A stretch of DNA of 64,000 nt from Ornithinibacillus sp047228935 (GCF_047228935.1 NZ_JBFEGG010000001.1:248001-312000); one strand, 5' to 3'; shown: positions 32,765 to 42,895, numbered from the stretch's first letter. Notes: generated by a model not told the origin, from the sequence alone. Made by a program: numbers and translations.

Positions 32765-33853
32765 ATGAGGTATTTTTGGTTTAGATTTATTATATTTGTC
32801 GCACTTTGGAGCCTAATAATTATTCAATATAGTGAGAATGTCGGGGTCAGTATATTATGGTTAGCAGGTTCGATGGGAATTTTCTTTTTCCTATCTTTAA
32901 AAAAGGTACCATTTTATTTGTATTTTATACTTTCCAAGATTATTTTTTTACATGGATTACTTTTCACAGATGGGAATCTTTTTAACGTAATTCTATTATT
33001 TTTTGTTTCTATTATAGCTTCACTAAGGTTACGTGATCATTTACTAAAGTTATATATCCTCTTCAATCTTGGGTTAGCTATTTTCATAAGTTACCTCCAA
33101 TTGGAGCATGTATTGGCAGTGTCGATAATTGCTTGTTTCCTCTCTTTTTTGATCCTATCTATTAATCATTATGACGGGACTTTAAAAGAGCAGCGCACCC
33201 TCTATGAAGAACTACTAAGCGAATACCGTAAGCAAAAGCGAATAAACGTACTTACTGAAGAAAATGCACGTGTAGAGGAACGGAATCGTATCGCACGGGA
33301 TATCCACGATTCGGTCGGACATAGGCTAACTGCTTTAATTATGAAACTCGAAGTACTAGCTATTCAAACAAAAAATGAAGATTATCGTGAGCTGAAGAAA
33401 ATGGCCGAAGATAGTTTAGGAGAAACACGTCAAGCGGTAAGGACATTACAAGCAGAGGAAAGTGAAGGAATAGCAACTGTCGTGCACTTAATTCGAAAAC
33501 TTGAAGCAGAAAGTCAAATTGTTGTTCAGTTTACATTGAAGCAAGGTGTACTTACTGTTCCATTATCAAATGAAAATAGTGTTGTCTTATATCGAGTTAT
33601 TCAAGAAGCACTTACAAATGCAATGAGACACGGCCATTCAAGAGAGATTCATGTAGAGTTAGGTAAATCGGCTATTGGCGATGTTACCTTTGAAATTTCT
33701 AATGCTGTTTATGAAGTGAAAGCTTTTAAGTTAGGCTTTGGACTCACAAATATGAAAAATAGATTAGAAGAAATTAATGGACGATTAGACGTATTTCAAA
33801 AAGATAACCAGTTTCTTGTAACGGGAATTATTCCAGCGGGTAAGGGGGAATAA
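32765..33853 (+). CDS. sensor histidine kinase, LnrJ/DesK-type
   Basis: A 362-residue kinase with about five or six membrane helices in residues 1-140 and almost no extracellular loop, so an intramembrane sensor is likely. Coiled coil then HisKA_3 with His181 in RIARDIHDSVGHRL, then a HATPase_c domain (VLYRVIQEALTNAMRHGH as N box, FGLTNMKNRLEEI as G box). It phosphorylates the response regulator encoded five bases downstream. The set kinase, regulator, ATPase and two permeases matches the Bacillus subtilis lnrJKLMN (linearmycin resistance) layout; the actual signal is unknown. Confidence 0.9.
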   Translation: MRYFWFRFIIFVALWSLIIIQYSENVGVSILWLAGSMGIFFFLSLKKVPFYLYFILSKIIFLHGLLFTDGNLFNVILLFFVSIIASLRLRDHLLKLYILFNLGLAIFISYLQLEHVLAVSIIACFLSFLILSINHYDGTLKEQRTLYEELLSEYRKQKRINVLTEENARVEERNRIARDIHDSVGHRLTALIMKLEVLAIQTKNEDYRELKKMAEDSLGETRQAVRTLQAEESEGIATVVHLIRKLEAESQIVVQFTLKQGVLTVPLSNENSVVLYRVIQEALTNAMRHGHSREIHVELGKSAIGDVTFEISNAVYEVKAFKLGFGLTNMKNRLEEINGRLDVFQKDNQFLVTGIIPAGKGE

Positions 33854-33858
33854 ATAGT

Positions 33859-34488
33859 ATGTGGCATGTATTATTAGTTGAAGATCAAGCTATAGTAAGG
33901 CAAGGGTTAAAAGTAATTTTAGAGCAGGATGAAAATATTCGTGTTTCCCATGAAGCGGAAAATGGTGCGGAAGCAATTGATATATTAGAAAGATATTCTA
34001 TCGATTTTGTTATGATGGATGTCCGAATGCCGGTTATGAATGGCATAGAAGCGACTAGGATTATAAAGAGAAAGTGGCCGGAAATAAAAATACTAATTCT
34101 CACAACATTTAATGACGATGAATATGCGGTTGAAGCATTAAAAGAAGGAGCAAATGGCTTCTTATTAAAGACAGCGGATTCAGTGAAGCTAATTGAAGCA
34201 GTACACAGCTGCATGAAAGGTGGATTAGCATTACATGATGAAGTAGCGGCTAAAGTTATGCCGAAGTTACTTCAAAAAAGTACGAAAGAAACGATTAATA
34301 TTGATTTTTCTCCACGTGAACTATCGATTACAAAGCTAGTTGGTGAAGGGAAAACAAATAAGGAAATTGCTGATGAACTATTCCTTTCTATTGGGACAGT
34401 AAAAAATCATATAACGCAAATCCTTCAAAAAACAGGGTTGAGGGACCGAACGCAACTTGCGATATTTGCAGTGAAGCACGAGCTTTAA
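33859..34488 (+). CDS. NarL/LuxR-type response regulator, LnrK-like
   Basis: A 209-residue regulator. The receiver domain has the acidic pair in LLVEDQ, phosphoacceptor Asp54 in MMDVRMPVMNG, and Lys in LLKTADS. The C-terminal LuxR helix-turn-helix includes FSPRELSITKLVGEGKTNKEIADELFLSIGTVKNHI. It is presumably activated by the kinase just upstream and controls the ABC exporter genes downstream. Spacing of five bases implies an operon. Confidence 0.92.
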   Translation: MWHVLLVEDQAIVRQGLKVILEQDENIRVSHEAENGAEAIDILERYSIDFVMMDVRMPVMNGIEATRIIKRKWPEIKILILTTFNDDEYAVEALKEGANGFLLKTADSVKLIEAVHSCMKGGLALHDEVAAKVMPKLLQKSTKETINIDFSPRELSITKLVGEGKTNKEIADELFLSIGTVKNHITQILQKTGLRDRTQLAIFAVKHEL

Positions 34489-34585
34489 GTCAAAACCCTA
34501 TTCATAAATTTGTAATATCTAGAACTAATTCCCGTTATTAAATCCTTTATAATGAAGGAAAGAATCGCTTAAGAAGGTGTTCTAG

Positions 34586-35386
34586 ATGCTTGATATCATG
34601 TTAGAGGAGTTTCCCTTTGCTTCACTTTGGAATACAGGGATATTTCTCTTTATAGCGTTTGCCGCTATTATCTATTTATTTTTACTGCCACAGGAGAAAA
34701 ATCACAGGTTATGGAAGACAGTGTTCTTTTTCATAGGATTGATTGTTCTATTTATTGCAACTGGTAGTCCAATAAATATAATTGGTCGAATACAATTTAG
34801 TGTCCATATTATACAAGTAGTACTGCTTTGTTTGATTGCACCACCACTATTATTAATAGGAATGAAGTGGAATATAATTCATCGTTTAATACAGTATGAG
34901 CTTATTAGTAGAATAAACTCTTTTCTTATAAGGCCATACGTAACAATTAGTTAATTCTTTCTAGCATTATATATTTACCATCATCCACCGATATTTGACG
35001 AGGCCCGAATTGATTTATATGGGAATTATTTTTACTTATTCGTTTTATTGATTACATCACTGTTGATGTGGGTACCAATTATTAGTGGTAAGAATAATAC
35101 ACTTTCCTATCATGCTTTCTGTATAGGGAGTATGATTCCACTTGGGGGAATTCTACTAGTTTCAAAGGAAATCTTATATCAGGCATATACTGATTTGACT
35201 ACTTTTACCCAAGCGTTAGAAGTATGCTTGCCAGTTGGAGAAGGGATATCACCTGAGTTAGCACTTTTACTACTACCATTTGAACCAGTTAAGGAGCAGC
35301 AACTTGGTGGGGGAATTTTGTTAATATCAGCTATAATCGTGTTTGGTGTAACGTATTTATTGAGGAGAAGGTTTTCAATAGAATAA
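34586..35386 (+). pseudogene. CtaG-like cytochrome oxidase assembly factor, in-frame stop
   Basis: Two same-frame ORFs, 34586-34954 and its continuation to 35386, together encode one caa3-type CtaG protein of about 266 residues: seven or so membrane helices, the SVHIIQ...LLCLIAPPLLLIG signature and HHPPIFDEA...LMWVPII. They are split only by TAA at 34952-34954, between SRIN..VTIS and FFLALYIYHHPPIFDE; a TTA to TAA change explains it. Reading frame and motifs are intact on both sides, so it is a recent nonsense mutation, a sequencing error or a rare recoded stop. CtaG-type factors deliver copper to caa3 oxidase; no oxidase genes are nearby. Confidence 0.88.
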
Positions 35387-35397
35387 ATAGTATGGTT

Positions 35398-35430
35398 AAA
35401 GGGCTCTTCGAATTAGAAGGGCTTTTTTAG
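35398..35430 (+). terminator. terminator after the ctaG-like pseudogene
   Basis: A 12-pair G-U containing stem (AAAGGGCTCTTC with GAAGGGCTTT) around GAATTA and a T6 tail. Confidence 0.72.
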
Positions 35431-35584
35431 TTAATACAAGGTGTATATCTCAGCCAAATAAAGGGGATTTTCAATCGATTATCTAAAAAGTGACTCAGGT
35501 CATACTCCAATCTTCCACTTCATGACTCCAGGTAGTATATTATTCTAATAAACTTCCGTATTCTAAAGCTAGGAGGGGAATTAA

Positions 35585-36517
35585 ATGATCGAATTAATAA
35601 ATTTAACGAAGCGATTTAAGCAAATTGAAGCGGTGAAAAATTTAAACTTATTTATAGAAAGAGGAGAGATAGTTGGATTACTTGGACCGAATGGTGCTGG
35701 TAAGTCCACGGCAATATCTATGCTTTCTTCTTTAGTGGAACCTACTAGTGGAGATGTCCTTTTTGAGAACAAAAGTATTGTGAAACACCCAAGTAGCTTC
35801 CGAAAGATTGTAGGAATTGTACCACAAGAAATTGCGTTATATGATGATTTATCCGCGGAGGAGAATCTTTATTTTTTCGGGAGAATTTATCATTTACGTG
35901 GCCAAAAGCTAAAGCAAAAGGTTAATGAAGTATTGGAACAAATTGGCTTAACAGATCGACGGAAGGATGTTGTAAAAAAGTTTTCGGGTGGAATGAAGCG
36001 ACGTTTAAATATTGGAGTAGCAATGTTACATGATCCAGAAGTAATTATAATGGATGAGCCAACAGTTGGAATCGATCCACAATCCCGAAATTATATTCTA
36101 GAGACGGTTAAGCGACTTAATAAGGAAAGAAAGATGACGGTATTATACACGAGTCATTATATGGAAGAAGTAGAGCTCTTATGTGACCGTATTTACATTA
36201 TGGATAAAGGGAATCTAATCGCATCTGGTACAAAGGATGAAATAAAGAAAATATTATCCAATGAAAATACGATATCCATTAAAGCAGAGCAAATTAATGA
36301 TGAATTTCTACATGCTTTAAAACAACATCCATCAGTAACACAAGTAACGGTTGTAGATAAAGAAGTGCTAGTAATTGTTCCGAAATCAGTTCGAATATTT
36401 TCTGAAGTCATTAAAATCGCAGAAGAAAATGAGATTGAATTAATCTCCGTTGATAACAAAGCCCCAACGCTTGAGGATGTATTTTTACATCTTACTGGAA
36501 GAGCTTTAAGGGATTAG
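35585..36517 (+). CDS. ABC exporter ATPase, LnrL-like
   Basis: A 310-residue ATP-binding subunit: Walker A GPNGAGKST, Q-loop VPQEIALYDD, signature FSGGMKRRLN, Walker B VIIMDEPTVGID, and H-loop YTSHYMEE. The C-terminal segment of about 90 residues is typical of DrrA/LnrL drug-exporter ATPases. It powers export together with the two downstream permeases. AGGAGGGG precedes the ATG. The next ORF begins 11 bases after its stop, so they form an operon. Confidence 0.92.
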   Translation: MIELINLTKRFKQIEAVKNLNLFIERGEIVGLLGPNGAGKSTAISMLSSLVEPTSGDVLFENKSIVKHPSSFRKIVGIVPQEIALYDDLSAEENLYFFGRIYHLRGQKLKQKVNEVLEQIGLTDRRKDVVKKFSGGMKRRLNIGVAMLHDPEVIIMDEPTVGIDPQSRNYILETVKRLNKERKMTVLYTSHYMEEVELLCDRIYIMDKGNLIASGTKDEIKKILSNENTISIKAEQINDEFLHALKQHPSVTQVTVVDKEVLVIVPKSVRIFSEVIKIAEENEIELISVDNKAPTLEDVFLHLTGRALRD

Positions 36518-36528
36518 GGGTGAATAAG

Positions 36529-37791
36529 ATGGTCTGGAATATTATAAAGAAACAAGGATTAATTTTCTTGAGGAATCCACAAGAATTATTGTTACTATTA
36601 GCACTTCCTATAATATTAATTACCATTTTATCAACAGCACTTGGTGGTTTGATGAATGGAGAAAGCGCACCAATAAAGGTTCAAGTAGCATTTTTGGAAC
36701 ATGAGTCTGAGGGAGAGCAGGTTGACCGTTTTTTAGAGGATATAGAGAATAAACTTCCTCCTGAGGTTATGGATGAGATACGTGCAAATATAGATAGTAT
36801 GCTTCCTATCAAGCAATTAAAGCAATCGGTCTTTGAACAGGAGACAATTAAAGAATTTATAGAAGTACATTATATTACTTCCGCTGAACGTGAGGAAATA
36901 CTTTCGGATGATTCTTTCACTTCCTTAATTGAAGTTCCTAACAATTTTACTTACAATACGTTATCCAATTTAGTGTTAAGTGAGGACGTGCAGCCTACTT
37001 TATTAGTTACACAAAATGAAGGGGAACAAGTTGGAGTCAATATAGTTCATAGTATTTTAGAGCAATTTCAAGAGCAATTGACTTTAGGAAAGTTTCTAGG
37101 ATCAAATGGGTTTGAACTGGAAGAACTTCAATTAAATGAAGATATCCGAAGCGAAATTGTAACGATAAATGAGAAAGAACCTGTAACATCACAAGCTTAC
37201 TACACATTAGGTATGGTATTAATGAATGTCTTATTTTTGGCTGGTGCTATTGGATCTTTTGCATTTAAAGAAAAGAGATTGCATGTAGTGGATAGAATTA
37301 TTGTGGCAAATATCTCGAGATGGGTTTATTTCATTGGCATACTACTCTCAGGTACTATTTTTGCTTTTATCCAGTCTATATTTATTTTTACGTTTTCACG
37401 ATTTGTATTTGGAGTGACATGGCCGGATTTAACTAGTTTTTTATTAGTAACACTAGCATTTTCTTTCGCTGTAGGAGGAATTGCGGTTTTATTAGTATCT
37501 ATAAGTTTTCGAGGTAACTCAGATACCGTAATTCATTTCTTTTCCGGTATTATAGTAACGATATTTGCGGTTTTAGGTGGTAGCTTTGCACCGGTTGGTG
37601 AGTTTTCTAAAACGATACAGTTTCTAGGCAATTTAACACCAAATGGCGCTAGTATGACGGCATATTTAACTATATTACGAGGTGAGGAGTTAGGGGCAAT
37701 AGGAAATCAATTAATCTACCTAGCATGCTTTGGTATATCGGCGGTAGTAATAGCTGTCCTATGTTTTCCGAAGAGGGGGTTATCTGCATGA
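36529..37791 (+). CDS. ABC-2 type exporter permease, LnrM-like
   Basis: ATG 36529 has AGGGGTGA upstream; product about 420 residues. One N-terminal helix (LLLLLALPIILITILSTALGG), a long extracytoplasmic domain (about residues 50-220), then five helices from about 225 to the C terminus: the YhgE/ABC-2 architecture. Motif FFSGIIVTIFAVLGGSFAPVGEFSKT is typical. Its TGA overlaps the start of the next permease (ATGA), indicating coupled translation of a heterodimeric membrane channel. Confidence 0.9.
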   Translation: MVWNIIKKQGLIFLRNPQELLLLLALPIILITILSTALGGLMNGESAPIKVQVAFLEHESEGEQVDRFLEDIENKLPPEVMDEIRANIDSMLPIKQLKQSVFEQETIKEFIEVHYITSAEREEILSDDSFTSLIEVPNNFTYNTLSNLVLSEDVQPTLLVTQNEGEQVGVNIVHSILEQFQEQLTLGKFLGSNGFELEELQLNEDIRSEIVTINEKEPVTSQAYYTLGMVLMNVLFLAGAIGSFAFKEKRLHVVDRIIVANISRWVYFIGILLSGTIFAFIQSIFIFTFSRFVFGVTWPDLTSFLLVTLAFSFAVGGIAVLLVSISFRGNSDTVIHFFSGIIVTIFAVLGGSFAPVGEFSKTIQFLGNLTPNGASMTAYLTILRGEELGAIGNQLIYLACFGISAVVIAVLCFPKRGLSA

Positions 37792-38897
37792 TTGGAATAT
37801 TAAATGCTAAGCTAAAACAATTTATCCGTACCCCATTTACTTTTTTAATTTTTACCGGAATGTCTATCGTGTTTGCTCTTATCTTTGGAGGTTCAACGGG
37901 ACCTTCCAATATAACTGTTCCTGTCTACGCTGGTAATAATGTAGACTCCTTTATCAAAGATTCAGTGAAAGAAGTAGACTCAATGGATTTTATTTGGATG
38001 ACTGAAGAAGAGTTAGAAGAGATGGTTTCCAATGGAAAAGCAGAATTAGGTGTAGTCTTAAAAGAAGAAAATTATCAACTCGTTGTTGGGGTAGATTCCT
38101 TTAACTCAGGTCTAATTGAGCAAACAGTCCATTCGATATATCAAGAAAAGAATTTACGAGATCAGCTAATACATGTGAGTGGGATAACTTCACCTGTAGA
38201 GCAAGAGGATTTCCTAGAAACCATGGAGGAAGAATTATCTGAGCCAGTTTTCGCTATAGAATCTAGTAGTTTCCGTGGAGACGATGCGTTTGTTTATAAT
38301 AGTAATTTGCACCACATATTTGGCTTTTCCTTATTCTTTGTAATTTACACGATTGCTTACAATGTTTTACCTATATTAGTTGAAAAAAGAGATGGGATAT
38401 GGGACCGGATGATATTATCTCCTGTGAAAAAGTGGGAGATGTACGTTGCGAATTTAATATATAGTTTTATAACAGGATATGTCCAAGTTGCTATCACCTT
38501 TACAGTTTTCCGGTATATCATTGGAGTAGATTTTAATGGGCGATATTTTGATACGTTATTACTTTTAATTCCGTATGTGTTCGCTATTGTTTCAATCGCT
38601 ATTTTAATTACGGCTATTGTAAAAACAGTCCAGCAATTTAATGCTATTCTACCAATTTTTTCGGTGAGTATGGCAATGATCGGAGGGGCGTATTGGCCGA
38701 TTGAAATTGTAGAGTCGAAGTTTTTATTAACCTTGGCAAAAATTGATCCACTATATTATGGAATGCAGGCTCTTCAAGGTAGGGTGGTATATGGATATCC
38801 AATGGAAGAGATTTTAATGCCAATCAGTATTTTAGTTTTAATGGGAGTATGTGCGATTGGGATTGGAATTCATCTAATGGAAAGAAGGCATATATAA
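37788..38897 (+). CDS. ABC-2 type exporter permease, LnrN-like
   Basis: ATG 37788 overlaps the previous stop by four bases (ATGA); 369 residues starting MIGILNAKLKQFIRTPFTF. Same topology as its partner: one N-terminal helix, a long external domain, and five C-terminal helices including GGAYWPIEIVESKFLLTLAKIDPLYYGMQAL. Together with the ATPase and LnrM-like subunit it forms a predicted exporter for amphipathic antibiotics, by analogy with linearmycin resistance. Ends in a strong terminator. Confidence 0.9.
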   Translation: MIGILNAKLKQFIRTPFTFLIFTGMSIVFALIFGGSTGPSNITVPVYAGNNVDSFIKDSVKEVDSMDFIWMTEEELEEMVSNGKAELGVVLKEENYQLVVGVDSFNSGLIEQTVHSIYQEKNLRDQLIHVSGITSPVEQEDFLETMEEELSEPVFAIESSSFRGDDAFVYNSNLHHIFGFSLFFVIYTIAYNVLPILVEKRDGIWDRMILSPVKKWEMYVANLIYSFITGYVQVAITFTVFRYIIGVDFNGRYFDTLLLLIPYVFAIVSIAILITAIVKTVQQFNAILPIFSVSMAMIGGAYWPIEIVESKFLLTLAKIDPLYYGMQALQGRVVYGYPMEEILMPISILVLMGVCAIGIGIHLMERRHI

Positions 38898-38904
38898 AGA
38901 AAGT

Positions 38905-38942
38905 GAGCGCTTGAATGGAGAACACATCAAGCGCTTTTATTT
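38905..38942 (+). terminator. terminator of the ABC exporter operon
   Basis: AGCGCTTGA/TCAAGCGCT nine-bp stem followed by TTTTATTTT. Confidence 0.9.
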
Positions 38943-39147
38943 TACATTTCAAGTTATCTATAATATTCCCCAATTAGACTTTCTAACGGTGGTCCCCTAG
39001 TTCAGTAGTTGTATCATCACCACCCCTTTTAGATGTTTTATCTTGGGATGCTTACAAATATCTACCAAGAAGAAATTTCAATTTTGTGCGAAAATTTCTA
39101 GTATAATAGTATTATAGACAACAAGAGAATACATCTAGGGGGAAAGT

Positions 39148-40107
39148 ATGGTGAAGAGGAAAATCTTAAGAGGATTAACTGGACTATTTATTGTTATATT
39201 GATTATAGATGTAATTGCTAGTTTTTATTTTTATGATCTCGCCATTAGCCGGGGACCGAAAGATTTCTTGAGTGGAAATAAAGACCTTGAAGTTTCCGCA
39301 GAGACGATGGAGGTATTACTAGATGGTGGCTGGCGCGAATGGGTATCTGAACAGGAGTTCGAGCATATTGAAATGACTTCTCGTGATGGATTGCTTCTTC
39401 AAGGTTATTTTCTTGAAGCAAAAGAACCAACGAATAAGCTTGTCATTGCTGCTCATGGTTACTTAGGTCGTGGGAGTGATATGGCCTTATATGGTCAGTA
39501 TTATTATGAGGAATTAGGCTATAATTTTTTTACTGCTGATTCCCGAGGGCATGGAAGAAGTGAAGGGGATTATTATGGGTTTGGCTGGCCGGATCGGTTA
39601 GATTATATGGACTGGATTAATTTGCTTGTAGAGAAGTTAGGTCCGGAGACGGAGATTATTCTTCATGGACTTTCTATGGGAGCTGCTACAGTATTAATGA
39701 CGGCTGGGGAAGACCTGTCGGATAATGTGAAAGTTGTTATTGCTGATAGCCCATATACGAGTGTGCATGATTTATTTTCTTATCAAATTAATAGAATGTT
39801 TCATTTACCATCTTTCCCTTTTATTCATTCAACTAGTGTAGTAACGAAAGCTAAAGCTGGATATTCCTTTAAAGAGGCTTCTGCATTAGAACAGGTGAAA
39901 AAAGCGGAAGTACCTATTTTATATATAACTGGGAATGCCGATACCTTTGTTCCAACAGAAATGACTCAGGAGCTTTATCAGAATACTAAAAGTAAAGCAG
40001 AGCTTGTAACCTTTGATAATGCCAATCATGGGGAGTCGTTTGTTTCAGATGAGGAGAAGTATAAGAAGGTAGTGAAGGAGTTTCTAGAGGAGAATTTTGA
40101 AAAATAA
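39148..40107 (+). CDS. membrane-anchored alpha/beta hydrolase
   Basis: A 319-residue enzyme with an N-terminal membrane helix (residues 7-29) and an alpha/beta hydrolase domain: oxyanion AAHGYLGRGSD, nucleophile Ser in HGLSMGAATVL, acid Asp in TGNADTFVP, and His in NANHGES. Highly similar along its length to the catalytic part of the protein at 24737-26062 (shared DSRGHGRSEGDY and YxxLDYxxWI stretches), so the two are paralogues. An external esterase or peptidase is plausible. AGGGGGAAA before the ATG. Monocistronic with a bidirectional terminator. Confidence 0.88.
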   Translation: MVKRKILRGLTGLFIVILIIDVIASFYFYDLAISRGPKDFLSGNKDLEVSAETMEVLLDGGWREWVSEQEFEHIEMTSRDGLLLQGYFLEAKEPTNKLVIAAHGYLGRGSDMALYGQYYYEELGYNFFTADSRGHGRSEGDYYGFGWPDRLDYMDWINLLVEKLGPETEIILHGLSMGAATVLMTAGEDLSDNVKVVIADSPYTSVHDLFSYQINRMFHLPSFPFIHSTSVVTKAKAGYSFKEASALEQVKKAEVPILYITGNADTFVPTEMTQELYQNTKSKAELVTFDNANHGESFVSDEEKYKKVVKEFLEENFEK

Positions 40108-40112
40108 ACATG

Positions 40113-40146
40113 AAAAAGCTGACGTAATTAGTACGTCAGCTTTTTT
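40113..40146 (+). terminator. bidirectional terminator between hydrolase and S9 peptidase
   Basis: A 14-bp stem AAAAGCTGACGTA/TACGTCAGCTTTT with A and T runs on each side. Confidence 0.92.
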
Positions 40147-40153
40147 CAGGATT

Positions 40154-42151
40154 CTATAAATAATTTTTAAACCAGCGTAAAATATGATTCAATCGTTCCA
40201 CGCGCATTTCTGGTTTTCCACTCCGGCTAAGTTCATGGTTAGCGCCAGGGAAGCGAACGAATTCCACTTCTTTCTTTAAATGTTTAAGTGCTACATAGAA
40301 TTGTTCCCCTTGCTCGATTGGACAACGATAATCTAGTTCACCATGCAAGATTAATAGAGGCGTTTCTACTTTATCTGCATATTTTAATGGTGAGATTTCC
40401 CATAATGCTTTAGGGTCATCTAATAAATCATACCCGTGTTGCCATTTATTAAAGAAGTAACCGATATCACTTACGCCATAGAAGCTTAGCCAGTTACTAA
40501 TTGAACGCTGTGTAACAGCTGCCTTAAAGCGGTTTGTATGCCCGACAATCCAGTTCGTCATAAAACCACCATAGCTTCCACCGGTTACTCCTAGACGTTC
40601 TTGATCGATAAAGTCATACGTTTCAATTGCATAATCCACTGCAGACATTACATCACCGTAATCACCTCCACCATAGTCACCGCGACAAGCATCAACGAAT
40701 TCTTGACCATAACCATGGCTACCACGAGGGTTCGTATATACAACAACATAACCTTGAGCAGCTAGTAATTGCATTTCATGGAAAAATGTTTGGCCATACA
40801 TTGCATGTGGTCCACCGTGAACTTCAAGTACTAATGGATACTTCTTACCTTCTTCAAATCCATAAGGGCGTAGTAACCAACCGTGAATATCCCAACCGTC
40901 TTTTGCTTTGAAACTAATACTTTCAGGTTTACCAACTGAAACGTTATCTAGAAATTCTCGATTTGCATCTGTTAGTTGCTTAACATTAGATTCCGAGTCT
41001 AGTAGATAGAAATTACATGGATCAGTAGGTGAGCTTACCCCGATAACAAAAGATCCTTGAGTTGGATTATAAGAGAAACCAAATACATGACTATCAACAT
41101 TATAAAGTTCTTTTAATTCTCCAGTTAAACTAACTTCATAAAGATTAACTGCCCCTCGGTCTGATCCGATGAAAAATACCTTATCTTCATTTCTTGACCA
41201 TACTGGGCCACCTTCTGAAGAGCCTAAACGTGTATCACCTACAATTAAATCCCCTAGTTGGAAGTCCCATTTTTCACTTAAGCAAACTGTTTCTTTTGTT
41301 TGTATATCATGAATATAAAGCTCTGTTAATGTGGCATTCAAATATTGTTGTTTATGACCAAGATAAGCAATTTTGTTACCACTTGGAGAGAACCTTGCTG
41401 TGTAATAAGAACCTTCTCCATCGGTTAGCTTTGTTACTGCTTTAGTTGTGGTATCCAACAGATAAATATCACTTTTTAATTCATAATCTGAATTCTCGCT
41501 TAGATTACCAGCAAATAAGATCGTTGAACCGTCTGGTGATATATCTTGATATCCGTGGTGGTGATCTGCTTCTGTTAATTGTGTGAAAGTTTCTTTTTCA
41601 ATATCGTACAGAATAATTTGTGCCTTCTTGTCATCTAGAAAACCTTGTGCATCGGATTTATATTTTAAAGTCGTTACATGTAGAGGTTTTTTACTTTTTT
41701 CTTCTTTTTCTTTTTGACGTTCTTCTTTCGATAATTCCTTTTGATTTGTTACATCATCGTCTTTGTCTAAAGAAGCGGTGAAGATGATTGCTTTTCCGTC
41801 TTTAGACCATTCAGGATTTACTGCACCATTTTTAAAAGTAGTAAGTTGTTTTGGTTCACCGCCATCTAATGGAAGTAGGTAGAGCTGTGGTATACCACTA
41901 CGATTTGATTGATATACTACTTTTTTTCCGTCTGGTGAAAAGCGGGGATTGCTGTTTTTATTAGCACCGAATGTCCATTGTTTAGCAGTTTTCTCGTTTA
42001 GCTTTTGAACAAATAAATTTGACTCGTATTCTCTTTTATCATTAATAGTGGTTGAAACATAGGCATATGTAGTTCCATCAGGAGAAAATTGTGGATCACT
42101 AAATACTTCTAAACTCATGAAATCTTCCGTCGTGATTGCGCGTTTTGTCAT
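40154..42151 (-). CDS. S9 family prolyl oligopeptidase (YuxL-like)
   Basis: ATG 42151 is chosen (GGAGG eight bases upstream; earlier codons lack an SD), giving 665 residues. An N-terminal seven-bladed beta-propeller with repeated FSPDG blades (PQFSPDG, PRFSPDGKK, ARFSPSGNK) covers about residues 20-400. The C-terminal alpha/beta hydrolase has Ser in GGSYGGF, Asp in HGELDYRCP and His in GANHELSRSG. Such acylaminoacyl peptidases cleave short peptides in the cytosol, freeing N-acyl amino acids or dipeptides. Length is standard for YuxL. Confidence 0.92.
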   Translation of the reverse strand: MTKRAITTEDFMSLEVFSDPQFSPDGTTYAYVSTTINDKREYESNLFVQKLNEKTAKQWTFGANKNSNPRFSPDGKKVVYQSNRSGIPQLYLLPLDGGEPKQLTTFKNGAVNPEWSKDGKAIIFTASLDKDDDVTNQKELSKEERQKEKEEKSKKPLHVTTLKYKSDAQGFLDDKKAQIILYDIEKETFTQLTEADHHHGYQDISPDGSTILFAGNLSENSDYELKSDIYLLDTTTKAVTKLTDGEGSYYTARFSPSGNKIAYLGHKQQYLNATLTELYIHDIQTKETVCLSEKWDFQLGDLIVGDTRLGSSEGGPVWSRNEDKVFFIGSDRGAVNLYEVSLTGELKELYNVDSHVFGFSYNPTQGSFVIGVSSPTDPCNFYLLDSESNVKQLTDANREFLDNVSVGKPESISFKAKDGWDIHGWLLRPYGFEEGKKYPLVLEVHGGPHAMYGQTFFHEMQLLAAQGYVVVYTNPRGSHGYGQEFVDACRGDYGGGDYGDVMSAVDYAIETYDFIDQERLGVTGGSYGGFMTNWIVGHTNRFKAAVTQRSISNWLSFYGVSDIGYFFNKWQHGYDLLDDPKALWEISPLKYADKVETPLLILHGELDYRCPIEQGEQFYVALKHLKKEVEFVRFPGANHELSRSGKPEMRVERLNHILRWFKNYL

Positions 42152-42316
42152 TAATAAAACCTCCAATGTAAGTAGAATCTTCAATTTAGCAGATGGAATA
42201 TTTTGAAAATTTAACGTCTGCTAATTTCAACTGCAGCAAAGTCGAATAATATGACGAATGCGGAGTTTACTAATATTATTTTAAACTATTTCGGGATGCG
42301 AAGCAATTAACAAATT

Positions 42317-42823
42317 CTAGATTGATAGATTTTTCAGCCACTCTTGTAATTCTCTTCTGTTTTTAAAAATATGAAGTTCCTTATCGTTTATATTGGAAAG
42401 TCTCTCGTACATTTTTGGCGCATTATTTTTATTATAGTTCTTTGACCATTTTATAAATTCCCAGTTCAATCTTTCTGGACAATCTTTTCCAATATCTGGT
42501 CTAGTTTTATTTCGATATTGGATTCTCCTTTTCATTATGCCATATAAAGAGCGAAGTGTAGAGTAGTTAAGGAATATGATCGTATCAGCATCTTCTAAGC
42601 GTTTTTGCAGTGTGGAACTATAGTTTCCATCAATAATCCAACTATTCTTTTGTAGAATTTCATCATGTCTTTCAATTAATTCATCTGTTTCAACTGGCTG
42701 CCAATTCGGTTTCCAATAAATAGAATCCATATGGTAAACAGGGATGTCCAGTAATTCTCCTAGTTGTTTAGCTAAAGTTGATTTACCTGCTCCAGGATTC
42801 CCTAAAATAGTTATCTTCTTCAT
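42317..42823 (-). CDS. P-loop kinase, topology-modulation/FlaR-like
   Basis: A 168-residue AAA/adenylate-kinase-like protein with Walker A LGNPGAGKST, followed by IPVYHMDSIYWKPNW and WIIDGNY, both characteristic of the DNA topology modulation protein FlaR group. An Arg-rich lid lies in MKRRIQYRNKTRPD. Members are probably small-molecule or nucleotide kinases despite their name. AAAGGAGG lies immediately upstream. Alone on the minus strand, after dat. Confidence 0.85.
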   Translation of the reverse strand: MKKITILGNPGAGKSTLAKQLGELLDIPVYHMDSIYWKPNWQPVETDELIERHDEILQKNSWIIDGNYSSTLQKRLEDADTIIFLNYSTLRSLYGIMKRRIQYRNKTRPDIGKDCPERLNWEFIKWSKNYNKNNAPKMYERLSNINDKELHIFKNRRELQEWLKNLSI

Positions 42824-42861
42824 GTAGACCTCCTTTATTTTTTAAAGATAGAAATAATAAG

Positions 42862-42895
42862 GCTGTCTTTGGATTAACCTAATCCTTAAGACAGC
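42862..42895 (-). terminator. terminator of the D-amino-acid transaminase gene
   Basis: GCTGTCTT/AAGACAGC closes an inner GGATTA/TAATCC pair; on the minus strand it is followed by TTATTATTT. Confidence 0.7.
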
